Shown here piece by piece: positions 43,197 to 52,004 of a stretch of DNA of 62,229 nucleotides. Position 1 is the stretch's first letter. Every line of letters starts with the position of its first letter. The notes under the pieces were generated by a model. It worked only from the letters and a program-made list of their open reading frames with translations. It made no database searches and was not told where the DNA came from. This DNA is from Acidobacteriota bacterium (GTDB taxonomy: Bacteria; Acidobacteriota; UBA6911; RPQK01; DATIPO01), in contig DATIPQ010000023.1 of the NCBI GenBank assembly GCA_035471785.1, positions 1 to 62,229 of the forward strand, in the 5' to 3' direction. The position numbers and the translations under genes are program-made.

Positions 43197-45233
43197 ATGT
43201 GCGGTATTGCAGGAATCATTCACAACGACCGGCAAGCTCCGGTTAATCGAAAGACCCTTTTGGCCATGGCTGCCATCCAGCACCATCGCGGACCCGACGG
43301 ATTCGGCGTCGAAACCATGCCTGGAGTGGGACTGGGGCACGCCCGCCTGGCCATCATCGACCTGTGCGAGTCGGGCAACCAGCCCCTGGTTTCCCGCGAC
43401 GGATGCATGATGCTGACCCACAACGGCGAGTTCTACGACTTCCAGCGGCTGCGCTCGGACATGGTTTCGCGGGGCGAGAAATTTCATACCAAGAGCGACT
43501 CCGAAGTGGCCATGCACCTCTACCGCCGCTATGGACTGGCCCAGACCCTGGGGCACCTGCGCGGCGAGTTCGCTTTCGGGCTCTACGATTCCGAGGACGA
43601 CCACCTGATGCTGGTGCGCGACCGCTTCGGCATCAAGCCGCTTTACTGGACCCGCACCGCCGACTCGCTGGTCTTCGGCTCCGAGATCAAGGTGCTCTTC
43701 GCTCATCCCCATGTCGAGAGGCGCCTCTCCAGCCGGGGCGTCTTCCACCAGATGATGCAGACCATCGTCCCCGGCAGCACGCCCTTTGAAGACATCCACC
43801 AGGTGCGTCCCGGACATGTGCTCAGCGTCAAAAGGCGCGACGGACGGCTGCAGGTGCGCGAGTACCCCTACTGGGACATGGAATTCCCGCCTCTCCACGA
43901 GCATGCCCAAGGGCGCAGCGAAGAGGACTGCATCGAGGCCGTGCGGGCGGGATTGCTGGAGGCGGTCCAGTTGCGCCTGGTGGCCGACGTGCCCGTGGGG
44001 TGCTATCTCTCCGGCGGCATCGACTCCTGCTCAATCCTGGGACTGGCAGCCGCCTGCCGCCAGGATCCCGTCAAAGCCTTCACCATCGGGTTCGCCAACG
44101 ACGACTACGACGAGAGCGAAATCGCCAAACAGATGGCGGCTTCGGTGGAGGCCGAGCAAGACATCCTCAGGCTCGACTCCAGTCACCTTTACGACCACTT
44201 CGTGGAAACCCACTGGCACACCGAGCGCACCATCTACAACACTCTGGGCGTGGCCAAGCTGCTGATGAGCCGTCACGTCCATGAAACCGGATACAAGGTG
44301 GTGGTGACGGGCGAGGGCTCGGACGAGCTCTTCGCCGGTTACCCCAGCTTCCGGCGCGACATGTTCCTGCACGGACTGGAGCACATGCCCGAGAAGGAAC
44401 GCCGGGAATGGCGGCGCATGCTCTCGCAAAGCAACCAACTGGTCAAGGGGGCCATGCTGGCCGCCGACGAATTTCACGACCAGGCCCTGGACGCCCTGTG
44501 CGGATTCACCCCGGCCTGCCTGCAGCCCTGGCTGGACGCGTCACGGCGCGTCCCCGACCTGCTCTCTCCACATCTGCGCCAGGAACTGCAGGACTACCAG
44601 CCGGGTCAGGCCATCGCCGAGGAACTGGACGAAGAACTCATCCGGGGACGGCATCCCCTCGACATCGCCCAGTACGTCTGGATCAAGACCCAGTTGGAAG
44701 GGCAGATCCTGACCTGGGGCGGAGACCGCGTCGACATGGCCAATTCGATGGAGGCGCGTCCCGCCTTCCTCGATCATCACCTGGCCGAAGAGGCGGCCCG
44801 CATCCCGCCCTCCTACCGCATCAAGGGGCGGGTCGAGAAATACGTCCTGCGCGAGGCCATGAAGGGACTGCTGCCCAAGGTTCTCTATGAACGGGAAAAG
44901 TTCGCTTTCATGGCCCCGCCCGCACACACCTCGGAGGACGAGACGGGCGCCTTCCGCAGCCTGGTCGACTCCTACCTGTCGCCCCGGGCCTTGAAAGAGA
45001 GCGGACTGCTCGACCCCAAGGGCGTGGAGGACCTCTTCAAAATCCACGATTCGCCTGAGGCCTCCCACTCCACCCTGGTTCAACTCGACGCTCTCATCAA
45101 CCACATGCTGGGCGTCCAGGTGCTGCACCGGGACTTCGTGAAAGCCGACCTGCCCCGGCGCGGCCGCCGTCAGGCCCAAGAACTGGGATGGACCCTGGAG
45201 AGGGCCGACCCCCAGACCCCCGTTCCCTCCTAG
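43197..45233 (+). CDS. asnB: Asparagine synthetase (glutamine-hydrolysing)
   Basis: 678 aa, typical for the larger bacterial AsnB group. The N-terminal class II glutaminase begins MCGIAGIIHND with the catalytic Cys2; HRGPDGFGVE, THNGEFYDF and the Asp in KSDSEVAMHLY form the glutamine site. The synthetase domain has VPVGCYLSGGIDSCSILGLA (the SGGxDS pyrophosphate loop) and VVVTGEGSDELFAGY. It makes asparagine, or amidates another carboxylate, from glutamine and ATP. It is the last gene of the operon starting with the PII-like protein. AsnB relatives sometimes amidate other substrates, so the true substrate is open. Confidence 0.93.
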   Translation: MCGIAGIIHNDRQAPVNRKTLLAMAAIQHHRGPDGFGVETMPGVGLGHARLAIIDLCESGNQPLVSRDGCMMLTHNGEFYDFQRLRSDMVSRGEKFHTKSDSEVAMHLYRRYGLAQTLGHLRGEFAFGLYDSEDDHLMLVRDRFGIKPLYWTRTADSLVFGSEIKVLFAHPHVERRLSSRGVFHQMMQTIVPGSTPFEDIHQVRPGHVLSVKRRDGRLQVREYPYWDMEFPPLHEHAQGRSEEDCIEAVRAGLLEAVQLRLVADVPVGCYLSGGIDSCSILGLAAACRQDPVKAFTIGFANDDYDESEIAKQMAASVEAEQDILRLDSSHLYDHFVETHWHTERTIYNTLGVAKLLMSRHVHETGYKVVVTGEGSDELFAGYPSFRRDMFLHGLEHMPEKERREWRRMLSQSNQLVKGAMLAADEFHDQALDALCGFTPACLQPWLDASRRVPDLLSPHLRQELQDYQPGQAIAEELDEELIRGRHPLDIAQYVWIKTQLEGQILTWGGDRVDMANSMEARPAFLDHHLAEEAARIPPSYRIKGRVEKYVLREAMKGLLPKVLYEREKFAFMAPPAHTSEDETGAFRSLVDSYLSPRALKESGLLDPKGVEDLFKIHDSPEASHSTLVQLDALINHMLGVQVLHRDFVKADLPRRGRRQAQELGWTLERADPQTPVPS

Positions 45234-45807
45234 CGGGAGGGATTGGGGGAGGGCCTCCCATCTTGCAGAGAGCAACCTGCCTCAAAGAACCGATGGGCAG
45301 GAGATGCTGTCCGGCTCCCCTTTTGTCTTGGCTGGCCCGTTCATGGAGGAATCAGCAAAGCGTTCGCTCGAAGCTCCGGTGGGGATCGCCGCAAGGATGC
45401 GCCTCCCACCCGCCGACAACCCTCTCCACACACCAACCCGACCGCCGGCTGAGTCGGCCCGACTCGTTCCTGGGGGAGGGCCGCCCGCCTTGCAGGGGGC
45501 AACCAGCCTCAAAGGGCCGATGGGAGACACCTACCAGACTTGCCCCCAACCGCGAGATGGACGACCGGCCAAGTCGGCCCGACTCGTACCTGGGGGAGGG
45601 CCGCCCGCCTTGCAGGGGGCAACCAGCCTCAAAGGGCCGATGGGAGACACCTGGCAGACTTGCCCCCAACCGCGAGATGGACGACCGGCCGAGTCGGCCC
45701 AACTCGTTCCTGGGGAGGGCCTCCACCTTGCAGGGGGCAACCAGCCTCAAAGGGCCGATGGGAGGCACGCCTGGTGGGAGGCGCATCCCTGCGGCGATCC
45801 CCACCGG
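45234..45807. repeat. R3 repeat region: 120-bp tandem units inside inverted repeats
   Basis: Two full 120-bp units (45451-45570 and 45571-45690) and a partial third (from 45691) are nearly identical; each starts with the palindrome GAGTCGGcCCGACTC. A decayed unit lies at 45240-45300. The array is bounded by 35-bp inverted repeats (45376-45410 and 45773-45807) that differ at only a few positions. Open frames across it simply reflect the 120-bp (3n) period and lack homology. No spacer variation, so not a CRISPR. Confidence 0.9.
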
Positions 45808-45842
45808 CGTTTCAACAGCCGCAGTGCCGCCCTCGCAGCTAG

Positions 45843-46091
45843 TGCAGTGCGTCAGAAGTTTTGAGCCACCCTGTGGCGTTATCCCACGCTTTCAGCGTTT
45901 GCACATTTGCCGTCTGAAACCCAGGGTGGCGCCGCCGTCTCGCTTGCGCTCGCCGGGGCTGACCCTGGGCTGACGAATCGCTCGCCTTCAGCCAGCACGG
46001 ACTTGACTTCTAACACAGTCGCTGGGCTGGCGAATCTGTCCCTTTCAGACAAAAAACGGCGGCCCTGGCTCAGAACTTATGACCGGCAGCA
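45843..46091 (-). repeat. R2 MITE-like element, copy b, with CTAG flanks on both sides
   Basis: 249 bp. Ends are TGCAGTGCGTCAGAAG and (inverse) TGCTGCCGGTCATAAG; over the outer 25 bp the two ends match at 19 positions. CTAG flanks both sides (45839-45842 and 46092-46095), as expected of a 4-bp target duplication. An inner palindrome CCCAGGGT/ACCCTGGG spans 45920-45969. The right CTAG contributes the stop codon of the photolyase gene. Confidence 0.9.
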
Positions 46092-47543
46092 CTAGCCGTT
46101 CTTCATCTCCTGCAGCGCATCAAGCGCGCGCCTTCGGGCTTCCTGGTGATCGACCATGGGCCGGGGATAGGTTTCTCCCAGCACAACCCCAGCCTCTTTG
46201 AGCGCCTCTTCCGGAGCCTCCCAGGGGCAGTGGATCCATTTCCGGGGCAGCCGGGACAGCTCCGGCACCCAGCGGCTCACGTAATCGCCCTGCGGATCAT
46301 GGCGCTGGCCCTGGCTGACGGGATTGAAGATGCGGAAGTAGGGGGCGGCGTCGGCCCCGCATCCGGCCGTCCACTGCCAGCCCAGGGTGTTGTTGGCCAA
46401 ATCGGCGTCCACCAGCGTGTCCCAGAACCAGCGGGCCCCCTCCAGCCAGTGGATGAGCAGGTCCTTGATCAGGAAGGAAGCAACGATCATGCGCACCCGG
46501 TTGTGCATCCAGCCGCTCCCCCACAACTCGCGCATGCCGGCGTCCACGATGGGATACCCTGTGCGGCCCCTCTGCCAGGCCCGAAGCGCTTTGGCGTCCT
46601 CCACCCAGGGGAAATGCTCGTACTGAGGACGCAGCGGCTTGCGGTCCGTGTGGGGGAAGTGAAAGAGCAGGTGGTGGGCGAACTCGCGCCAGAGGATCTG
46701 CCTGAGGAAGCCGAAAGCCCCCTTGGAGAGACTTCGGCTGTCGTCGGCTTGCTGCGCTTCTAGCACGGCATGCCAGACCTGGCGGGCTGAGATTTCTCCG
46801 TGGTGGAGGTGGGGGGAGAGCCGTGAGACGGCGGTCATGTCAGGACGGTTGCGCAGTTGGTGATAGCGGTCCAGAGCTTCACCCCGGAAGCGCGCCAGTT
46901 GAGCGGCGGCGCCCTCCTCTCCGGGAGTCCAGCGGCGCTCCAGTCCGCCGGCCCAGTCGAACCGGGGCTCCAGTCCAAGTTCCTCCAGGGGCGACGAGTC
47001 CGGCCACTGGGCGGGGGGCTTGAGATTGCCGGGCGGGGCCAGTGGAGGCTCTTCAGGGGGCAGTCGTTCCAGGAGCTGTTTGGAGAAGGGCGTGAAAACC
47101 TTGTAGGGATGGCCCTGCGCCGTCTCCACCTCCCAAGGCTCGAAAAGAAGTCCGGCCTTGAAGCTGCGGACCTCCTTTCCCTCGTCCTTGAGGGCCTGCT
47201 CGAGGCCCTTGTCGCGCTCCACCGCGGCGGGGTGGTAGAGGCGGTTCCAGTAGACGCCGTCGGCCCGGCTCTCTTGGAGGAGTTGCCTGAGCAGCGACCG
47301 GCTTTCCGATCCCTGCCGGATGATCAGCCGCGAGCCCTTGTCCCGCAACGATTCCCGCAGGCGGTCCAGGGACTTGTGCAGCCACCAGCGGGAGGCTCCT
47401 CCGGGGGCCCAGGGCTTTTCTTCATCGGGCGTCCAAAGGTAGACGGGAAGCACGGTTGAGGCCTGGCGGCAAGCCTCGCTCAAAGCGGGATTGTCCTTTA
47501 GCCTGAGATCTTTTCTCAGCCACACCAGCAGCGTCTTGCTCAT
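46092..47543 (-). CDS. phrB: Deoxyribodipyrimidine photolyase
   Basis: 483 aa from the ATG at 47543, which overlaps the upstream TGA as TGATG; a GTG one codon earlier is possible. The N-terminal photolyase domain (LLVWLRKDLRLKDNPAL) and the C-terminal FAD domain are present, with RQILWREFAHHLLFHFP, YPIVDAGMRELWGSGWMHNRVRM and DADLANNTLGWQWTAGCG. It repairs UV-induced pyrimidine dimers using blue light. It is translationally coupled to an SDR gene; the CTAG-flanked R2 element supplies its TAG stop. Confidence 0.93.
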   Translation of the reverse strand: MSKTLLVWLRKDLRLKDNPALSEACRQASTVLPVYLWTPDEEKPWAPGGASRWWLHKSLDRLRESLRDKGSRLIIRQGSESRSLLRQLLQESRADGVYWNRLYHPAAVERDKGLEQALKDEGKEVRSFKAGLLFEPWEVETAQGHPYKVFTPFSKQLLERLPPEEPPLAPPGNLKPPAQWPDSSPLEELGLEPRFDWAGGLERRWTPGEEGAAAQLARFRGEALDRYHQLRNRPDMTAVSRLSPHLHHGEISARQVWHAVLEAQQADDSRSLSKGAFGFLRQILWREFAHHLLFHFPHTDRKPLRPQYEHFPWVEDAKALRAWQRGRTGYPIVDAGMRELWGSGWMHNRVRMIVASFLIKDLLIHWLEGARWFWDTLVDADLANNTLGWQWTAGCGADAAPYFRIFNPVSQGQRHDPQGDYVSRWVPELSRLPRKWIHCPWEAPEEALKEAGVVLGETYPRPMVDHQEARRRALDALQEMKNG

Positions 47544-48292
47544 CACGTCCGCCTGGGAGCCAGGCTGGAGAGCCCCCCGTCGACGGCCAAGATCTGGCCG
47601 GTGACCCAGTTGTTCTCAGGCGCCATGAAGAACTCCAGGGCGGCCGCCACCTCGTCCGGTTCACCGATGCGTCCTAAGGCGTGCATGGCCTCGGAGCCCT
47701 TGCGCAAGGCTTCGTTAGAGGTGAGTCTCTCGGTCAAAGGAGTGCGCGTCATGCCAGGGGCCACGGCGTTGACCCGGATGCCCTTTGAGGCGTAGGTGGC
47801 GGCGGCCGACAGCACCAACCCGTTGATGCCTCCCTTGGCCGCCGCGATGGCTTCGTGGTTGGCGATGCCCATGAGACTGGCCGCCGTGGAGCAAAGCACG
47901 ATAGATCCTCCCGTCCTGCTCATCACCTTGACGCCGGAGCGCACGGTGGCGAAGGCCGAACCCAAATTGATACGCAGGGTCTCTTGCCACTCCTCCCAAG
48001 TGGTCAGGTGGACGGGTTTGAGCAGCAGCGTTCCCACGCAATTGGCGATGGCTTCGACACTTCCATAGTCCTTGGCCGCCTTTTTGAGAAGCCCTTCCAC
48101 CTCGTCTACCTGGGTGGGATCGCACACGGCCACCTCGCATCCCAATTCCCGTGTCAGTGGCCCCAGCTTTTCCCGGTCGCGGCCGGCCAAGATGAGACAT
48201 CCTTTGCGTTTGTGCAGCCGTCGGGCCAGCGCACTGCCGATGCCGCCGCTGGCGCCCAATATGACGGCCGTGAAGTTGCTGCTTTGGGCCAT
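47543..48292 (-). CDS. Short-chain dehydrogenase/reductase-like protein lacking catalytic Tyr
   Basis: 249 aa from the ATG at 48292 with AAAGGAA upstream. A Rossmann fold with AVILGASGGIGSALARRL and NCVGTLLLK is typical of classical SDRs, and the catalytic-region SIVLCSTAAS and RVNAVAPGMTRTPL are present. The YxxxK motif, however, reads IAAAK (I149, K153), so the proton-donating Tyr is missing. It may bind NAD(P) without classical redox activity or use another residue. The stop overlaps the photolyase start, so the two products are probably made together. Confidence 0.85.
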   Translation of the reverse strand: MAQSSNFTAVILGASGGIGSALARRLHKRKGCLILAGRDREKLGPLTRELGCEVAVCDPTQVDEVEGLLKKAAKDYGSVEAIANCVGTLLLKPVHLTTWEEWQETLRINLGSAFATVRSGVKVMSRTGGSIVLCSTAASLMGIANHEAIAAAKGGINGLVLSAAATYASKGIRVNAVAPGMTRTPLTERLTSNEALRKGSEAMHALGRIGEPDEVAAALEFFMAPENNWVTGQILAVDGGLSSLAPRRT

Positions 48293-48452
48293 GTTTTCCT
48301 TTCGAACAGAGAGAGGGAGACGCAAGCTGGAGAGGGCCGGGAGATTCGAAACCGTTCCTCATGCCGCCCCGTCTCTAATGACAGGACGCGTCTCCCGGCC
48401 CCGCGGTTTCGAGAGGCGCAAAGACAACAAGTAAGAGATTGAGAGCATTGCC

Positions 48453-48878
48453 ATGAATAAACAAGAATTGATCGAACGTCTGAACGGCGACTTGGCTGAA
48501 GAGCTGAGCGCCATTATTCAATACATCACCTACGCGGCCAAGTGCTATGGCCCCTACCGTCCTCAGCTGGCCGAGTTTTTCCTCTCCGAGGTAGCCGACG
48601 AGCAAGGACACGCCCAGTTCCTGGCCAACAAGATCGTGGCCCTGGGCGGAGAGCCCACAACCGAGCCCTCCCCCGTCAAGAAGGCCGAGGGCAATCGCGA
48701 AATGCTGGAAGCGGTCCATGAAGCTGAAGAGCGCGCCATCGCCTCCTACAATCAGCGCGCCAAAGATGCCGAAGCCTACGGCGACAAGGGACTGGTCGTG
48801 CAGCTCGAAGACATGATCAGGGACGAAACCGAGCATTCTGAAGAGACGGCGCGCATACTTCGCGACTGGCCGCTTTAG
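48453..48878 (+). CDS. Ferritin-like diiron protein
   Basis: 141 aa, an all-helical ferritin-like bundle. Putative iron ligands are the Glu in LAEELSAIIQYI, Glu and His in SEVADEQGHAQFL, Glu in HEAEERAIASYN, and Glu/His in MIRDETEHSEET, the ExxH pattern of bacterioferritin-like or Dps-like oxidases. A role in iron storage or peroxide detoxification fits the adjoining oxyR and catalase genes. It is divergent from the SDR-photolyase pair and convergent with oxyR. Confidence 0.82.
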   Translation: MNKQELIERLNGDLAEELSAIIQYITYAAKCYGPYRPQLAEFFLSEVADEQGHAQFLANKIVALGGEPTTEPSPVKKAEGNREMLEAVHEAEERAIASYNQRAKDAEAYGDKGLVVQLEDMIRDETEHSEETARILRDWPL

Positions 48879-48925
48879 CTGACGCAACTGCCAACTCCCA
48901 AGGCTCCCCAGGACCAACTCCCGAG

Positions 48926-48960
48926 GACCAACTCCCAAAAGGTCGGGTTGCGAGTTGGTC
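48926..48960. terminator. Hairpin between convergent ferritin and oxyR genes
   Basis: GACCAACTC (48926-48934) pairs with GAGTTGGTC (48952-48960) over a 17-nt loop. A second GACCAACTC lies at 48912-48920, so alternative pairings are possible. Its place between convergent genes suggests a bidirectional terminator. Confidence 0.45.
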
Positions 48961-49891
48961 ATTGGTCATTGGAAGTTGGCGAAGCCCGCCGGGCCTCGTA
49001 GGTCCCCAACCCTTTCAATTCGCGGCGCAGCAGCTCGGCCAGAGCGCGCATAGCCTCGACCTTGGGAAAGGTGCTGCGCCAGGCCAGCACCAGCGTCCGC
49101 CTGGGGGTGGGCGGCTGAAGGGGACGGATCTCCACCCGGGTTTCGGCGAAAGGACCCCGCGCGGCCAGGGTGGGCAAGAGCGTCGAGCCCGCTCCCGAGG
49201 CCACCATCTGGCGCAGGCTCTCGATGCTGCTGGCCTGGAAGGGATAGCGCTTCTCGCGGTAGGCCTGACAGATCTTGAGGGTTTGCCTCCGCATGCAGTG
49301 GCCCTCGGCCAGCAGCAGCAGGTCTGTTGACACCAGGTCGGCTTCCTGCAAGGTCTTCTTGGCGGCCAGGGGATGGTCGGGGGGAAGGGCCGCTACGAAT
49401 TCTTCCTCCATGATGGCCTCCTGATCCAATCCCGGTTCCTCCAGGGGCAGCGAAAGAATGGCCGCGTCGACCTCGGTGGAAAGCAGCATTTCCACCAGCC
49501 GCTCCGTGATGTGTTCGCTGACGAAGAGCTTCAGTTCGGAGTAGTGGGTGCGCAGGATGGGCAGCAGGTGAGGCAGTAGATAGGGGCCCACGGTGGGGAT
49601 GGCACCCAGGCGGAAGGGTCCGCCCAAGGGATAGCCGGGCTGGCGGGCCATGTCCTCCAGGCGGCGCACCTCGTTGAGGACGGTGCGGGTCTGGGCCACG
49701 ATAGCCTCGCCAGCTTTGGTGGGGAAGACGCGGCGCTTGCCCCGTTCGAAAATCTGCACTCCCAGCGAGTCCTCCAGCTTGGCCACCTGGGTGCTGAGAG
49801 TGGGCTGGGTGACGTGGCAGCGGGCGGCGGCCTGTCCGAAGTGACCGGTTTCCGCCAGCGCGATGACGTACTCGAAGTCGCGCAAGTTCAC
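48959..49891 (-). CDS. oxyR: Hydrogen-peroxide-sensing LysR regulator OxyR
   Basis: 310 aa. An N-terminal winged helix (LAETGHFGQAAARCHVTQPTLSTQ) precedes a LysR effector domain with EGHCMRRQTLKIC. Cys199 and Cys208 fall at exactly the Escherichia coli OxyR positions of the peroxide-formed disulfide, separated by eight residues. It should activate peroxide-defence genes when oxidised. It is divergent from the catalase gene 255 bp away, with a candidate OxyR box between them. Confidence 0.92.
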   Translation of the reverse strand: MNLRDFEYVIALAETGHFGQAAARCHVTQPTLSTQVAKLEDSLGVQIFERGKRRVFPTKAGEAIVAQTRTVLNEVRRLEDMARQPGYPLGGPFRLGAIPTVGPYLLPHLLPILRTHYSELKLFVSEHITERLVEMLLSTEVDAAILSLPLEEPGLDQEAIMEEEFVAALPPDHPLAAKKTLQEADLVSTDLLLLAEGHCMRRQTLKICQAYREKRYPFQASSIESLRQMVASGAGSTLLPTLAARGPFAETRVEIRPLQPPTPRRTLVLAWRSTFPKVEAMRALAELLRRELKGLGTYEARRASPTSNDQ

Positions 49892-49954
49892 GATGGACCT
49901 CTCTTTGCTCGTTCCCTCGATGATTGATCAGTCGTGGAATTTACTGGAACAGTG

Positions 49955-49991
49955 ATAGATTCCATCAATGATCCTTATCGAGAAATTCAAT
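49955..49991. promoter_or_regulatory. Candidate OxyR operator
   Basis: Four tetramers at exact 7-bp spacing, ATAG-N7-CAAT-N7-ATCG-N7-CAAT, match the OxyR consensus (ATAG-N7-CTAT-N7-ATAG-N7-CTAT) at 13 of 16 positions, with one miss in each of three tetramers. It lies between divergent oxyR and katA. Confidence 0.55.
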
Positions 49992-50146
49992 TTGCTTTCT
50001 GCACCTCCCAGAGGGCATACTGGTTCCTGATGGACAAGTCGTCTGTGGCTAATGACGCTTAACATCGGGATGAAAAGGCCTCGATTCATAAAACTAAGGT
50101 ATTATCCACTATCCAATAGATTTTGTCAATAAAAAGAGAGGTATTG

Positions 50147-51625
50147 ATGTGTAAAGACCGCAAAGAGAAAACTCTCACCACGGCGGCCGGAATCCCGGTG
50201 GCCGACAATCAGAATTCCATCACCGCCGGTCCGCGCGGGCCCGTCTTGATGCAGGACTTCCACCTGATTGAGAAGATGGCTCACTTCAACCGCGAACGCA
50301 TCCCCGAGCGCGTGGTTCACGCCAAGGGCGCCGGAGCTTGCGGGACCTTTACCGTCACCGGCGACATTACCCGCTACAGCAAGGCCAAGGTCTTCGAGAA
50401 GGTGGGCAAAGAGACGCCCATCATGATCCGTTTCTCGACCGTAGGCGGAGAGAAAGGATCAGGCGACAGCGAGCGCGATCCCCGCGGATTCGCCGTCAAG
50501 TTCTACACCGAGGAAGGCAACTGGGACCTGGTGGGCAACAACACGCCCATTTTCTTCATCCGCGATCCGCTCAAGTTCGGTGATTTCATTCACACGCAGA
50601 AGCGCGATCCTCAGACCAACCTGAAGTCGCCCACCATGATGTGGGACTTCTGGTCGCTGAGTCCGGAGTCGCTGCATCAGGTCACCATCCTTTTCAGCGA
50701 CCGCGGCACTCCTAAGGGATTCCGCCACATGAACGGCTACGGCAGCCACACCTTCAGTCTCGTCAACGACGAGGGCAAGCGCCACTGGGTGAAGTTCCAT
50801 CTCAAGACCAAGCAGGGCATCGAAAACTTCACCCGTCAGGAGGCCACCAAGATGAACGGCGAGGATCCCGACTACGGGACCCGCGACTTGTTCGACGCCA
50901 TCGAGAATGCCGACTATCCGCAGTGGCGGCTGTGCGTTCAGATCATGCCTGAGGAGGACGCCGAGGACTACCACGTCAATCCCTTCGATTTGACCAAGGT
51001 CTGGCCTCACGGGGACTATCCGCTGATCGAAGTGGGTATCCTCGAGCTCAACAAGAATCCCGACAACTATTTCTTGGAGATCGAGCAGTCGGCCTTCGCT
51101 CCCGCCAACGTGGTGCCGGGCGTCGGCCACTCGCCCGACAAGATGCTGCAGGCCCGCATCCTCTCCTATCCCGACGCCCACCGCTATCGCCTGGGAGTCA
51201 ACTACGAGGCTTTGCCCTCCAACAAGCCCCGCTGCCCGGTGCACAACTACCACCGCGACGGCGCCATGCGCTTCGACGACAACGGCGGCGGCGGGCCCAA
51301 CTACGAGCCCAACAGCTTCGGCGGTCCCAAGGAGGATCCGTCTTACGCCGACATCGAGCAGCCGGTGGACGGGCCGGGCGCCCGTTACGACCACCGCAGG
51401 GGCAACGACGACTATACCCAGGCCGGAAATCTCTTCCGTCTCATGGAGCCGGATGCTCAGCAGCGGCTGATCGACAACATCGTCACCCACATGAAGTCGG
51501 TGCCCAGGGAGATTCAGGAGCGTCAACTGGTCCACTTTTGGCGAGCCGACGAGGATTACGGAAGGGGTGTAGCCCGGGGGCTGGGATTGGAGCTTCCGCA
51601 AGAAGATCCTGTTCCCGCCGGATAA
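50147..51625 (+). CDS. katA: Monofunctional haem catalase (small-subunit, clade 3)
   Basis: 492 aa from the ATG at 50147, five bases after GAGAGG; an earlier in-frame codon is too far upstream. It decomposes hydrogen peroxide to water and oxygen. The distal His ([12 protein letters not shown]58), distal Asn (GNNTPIFF, N131) and proximal haem Tyr ([14 protein letters not shown]) are present, as is the NYEPNSFGG segment of this group. The length fits small-subunit catalases. A peroxide response through the divergent OxyR is likely. CTATccaATAG at 50109-50119 lies close upstream of the ribosome site. Confidence 0.96.
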   Translation: MCKDRKEKTLTTAAGIPVADNQNSITAGPRGPVLMQDFHLIEKMAHFNRERIPERVVHAKGAGACGTFTVTGDITRYSKAKVFEKVGKETPIMIRFSTVGGEKGSGDSERDPRGFAVKFYTEEGNWDLVGNNTPIFFIRDPLKFGDFIHTQKRDPQTNLKSPTMMWDFWSLSPESLHQVTILFSDRGTPKGFRHMNGYGSHTFSLVNDEGKRHWVKFHLKTKQGIENFTRQEATKMNGEDPDYGTRDLFDAIENADYPQWRLCVQIMPEEDAEDYHVNPFDLTKVWPHGDYPLIEVGILELNKNPDNYFLEIEQSAFAPANVVPGVGHSPDKMLQARILSYPDAHRYRLGVNYEALPSNKPRCPVHNYHRDGAMRFDDNGGGGPNYEPNSFGGPKEDPSYADIEQPVDGPGARYDHRRGNDDYTQAGNLFRLMEPDAQQRLIDNIVTHMKSVPREIQERQLVHFWRADEDYGRGVARGLGLELPQEDPVPAG

Positions 51626-51631
51626 GCGCTT

Positions 51632-51654
51632 GACGCCTGCGGGCGTCCGCTTTT
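51632..51654 (+). terminator. Probable katA terminator
   Basis: GACGCC-tgcg-GGCGTC followed by CGCTTTT, seven bases after the katA stop codon. Confidence 0.6.
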
Positions 51655-51799
51655 GCAGGAACCGGCGCCGTTTTTCGGCGCCGCCGCTCAGGCCTGCCCG
51701 ACGGCGCTAAACCGCCGGGCAGGCTGTAATGGCCGACTTTTCCGCGCCCGCTGGGTGCTACAAGCCCGCGCGGATTCCGTCGGTGGAATCGATCCACGG

Positions 51800-51848
51800 C
51801 CCGGACAAAGGAGTGGTTTAGTCTGAGGTAGACTGCTCCTTTTCCGGG
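51800..51848 (+). promoter_or_regulatory. Long hairpin upstream of cobalamin-binding gene
   Basis: Nested stems CCCGG/CCGGG, AAAGGAG/CTCCTTT and AGTCT/AGACT give an extended stem of about 17 bp with small internal loops. Either a terminator-like or a leader structure; function unknown. Confidence 0.5.
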
Positions 51849-52004
51849 TCGCCATCCCCCCATTCTACTCGTCTGAGCGGGCGAGGTGAATTGGTGCCTT
51901 TTGCATTCTGTTCGAAAGGCAACCGTCTTGTCCGGCTGACGCCCCCTGTCAAGACAGGTTAAACTCATGGCAGCGTCCTCTGCCGAGAACTGGAGACCAA
52001 GGCC

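Larger units (their letters stand above)
51626..52004. other. Structured intergenic region between katA and the cobalamin-binding gene
   Basis: Holds the katA terminator, two further GC hairpins (51663-51683, CGGCGCCG around five T; and 51692-51724, GCCTGCCCG/CGGGCAGGC), a long stem at 51800-51848 and CCTGTCaaGACAGG (51945-51958). No gene is seen. The last 110 bases may be a leader RNA of the cobalamin-binding gene. Confidence 0.5.

Noticed and set aside
45451-45770. Possible CRISPR array
   Set aside because: The units are contiguous 120-bp repeats without unique spacers and no cas genes are present.
45188-45973. Open frames with repeated RPSRPDSYLGEGRPPCRG-type peptides
   Set aside because: Produced by the 120-bp tandem repeat, whose period is a multiple of three; no start site or homology.
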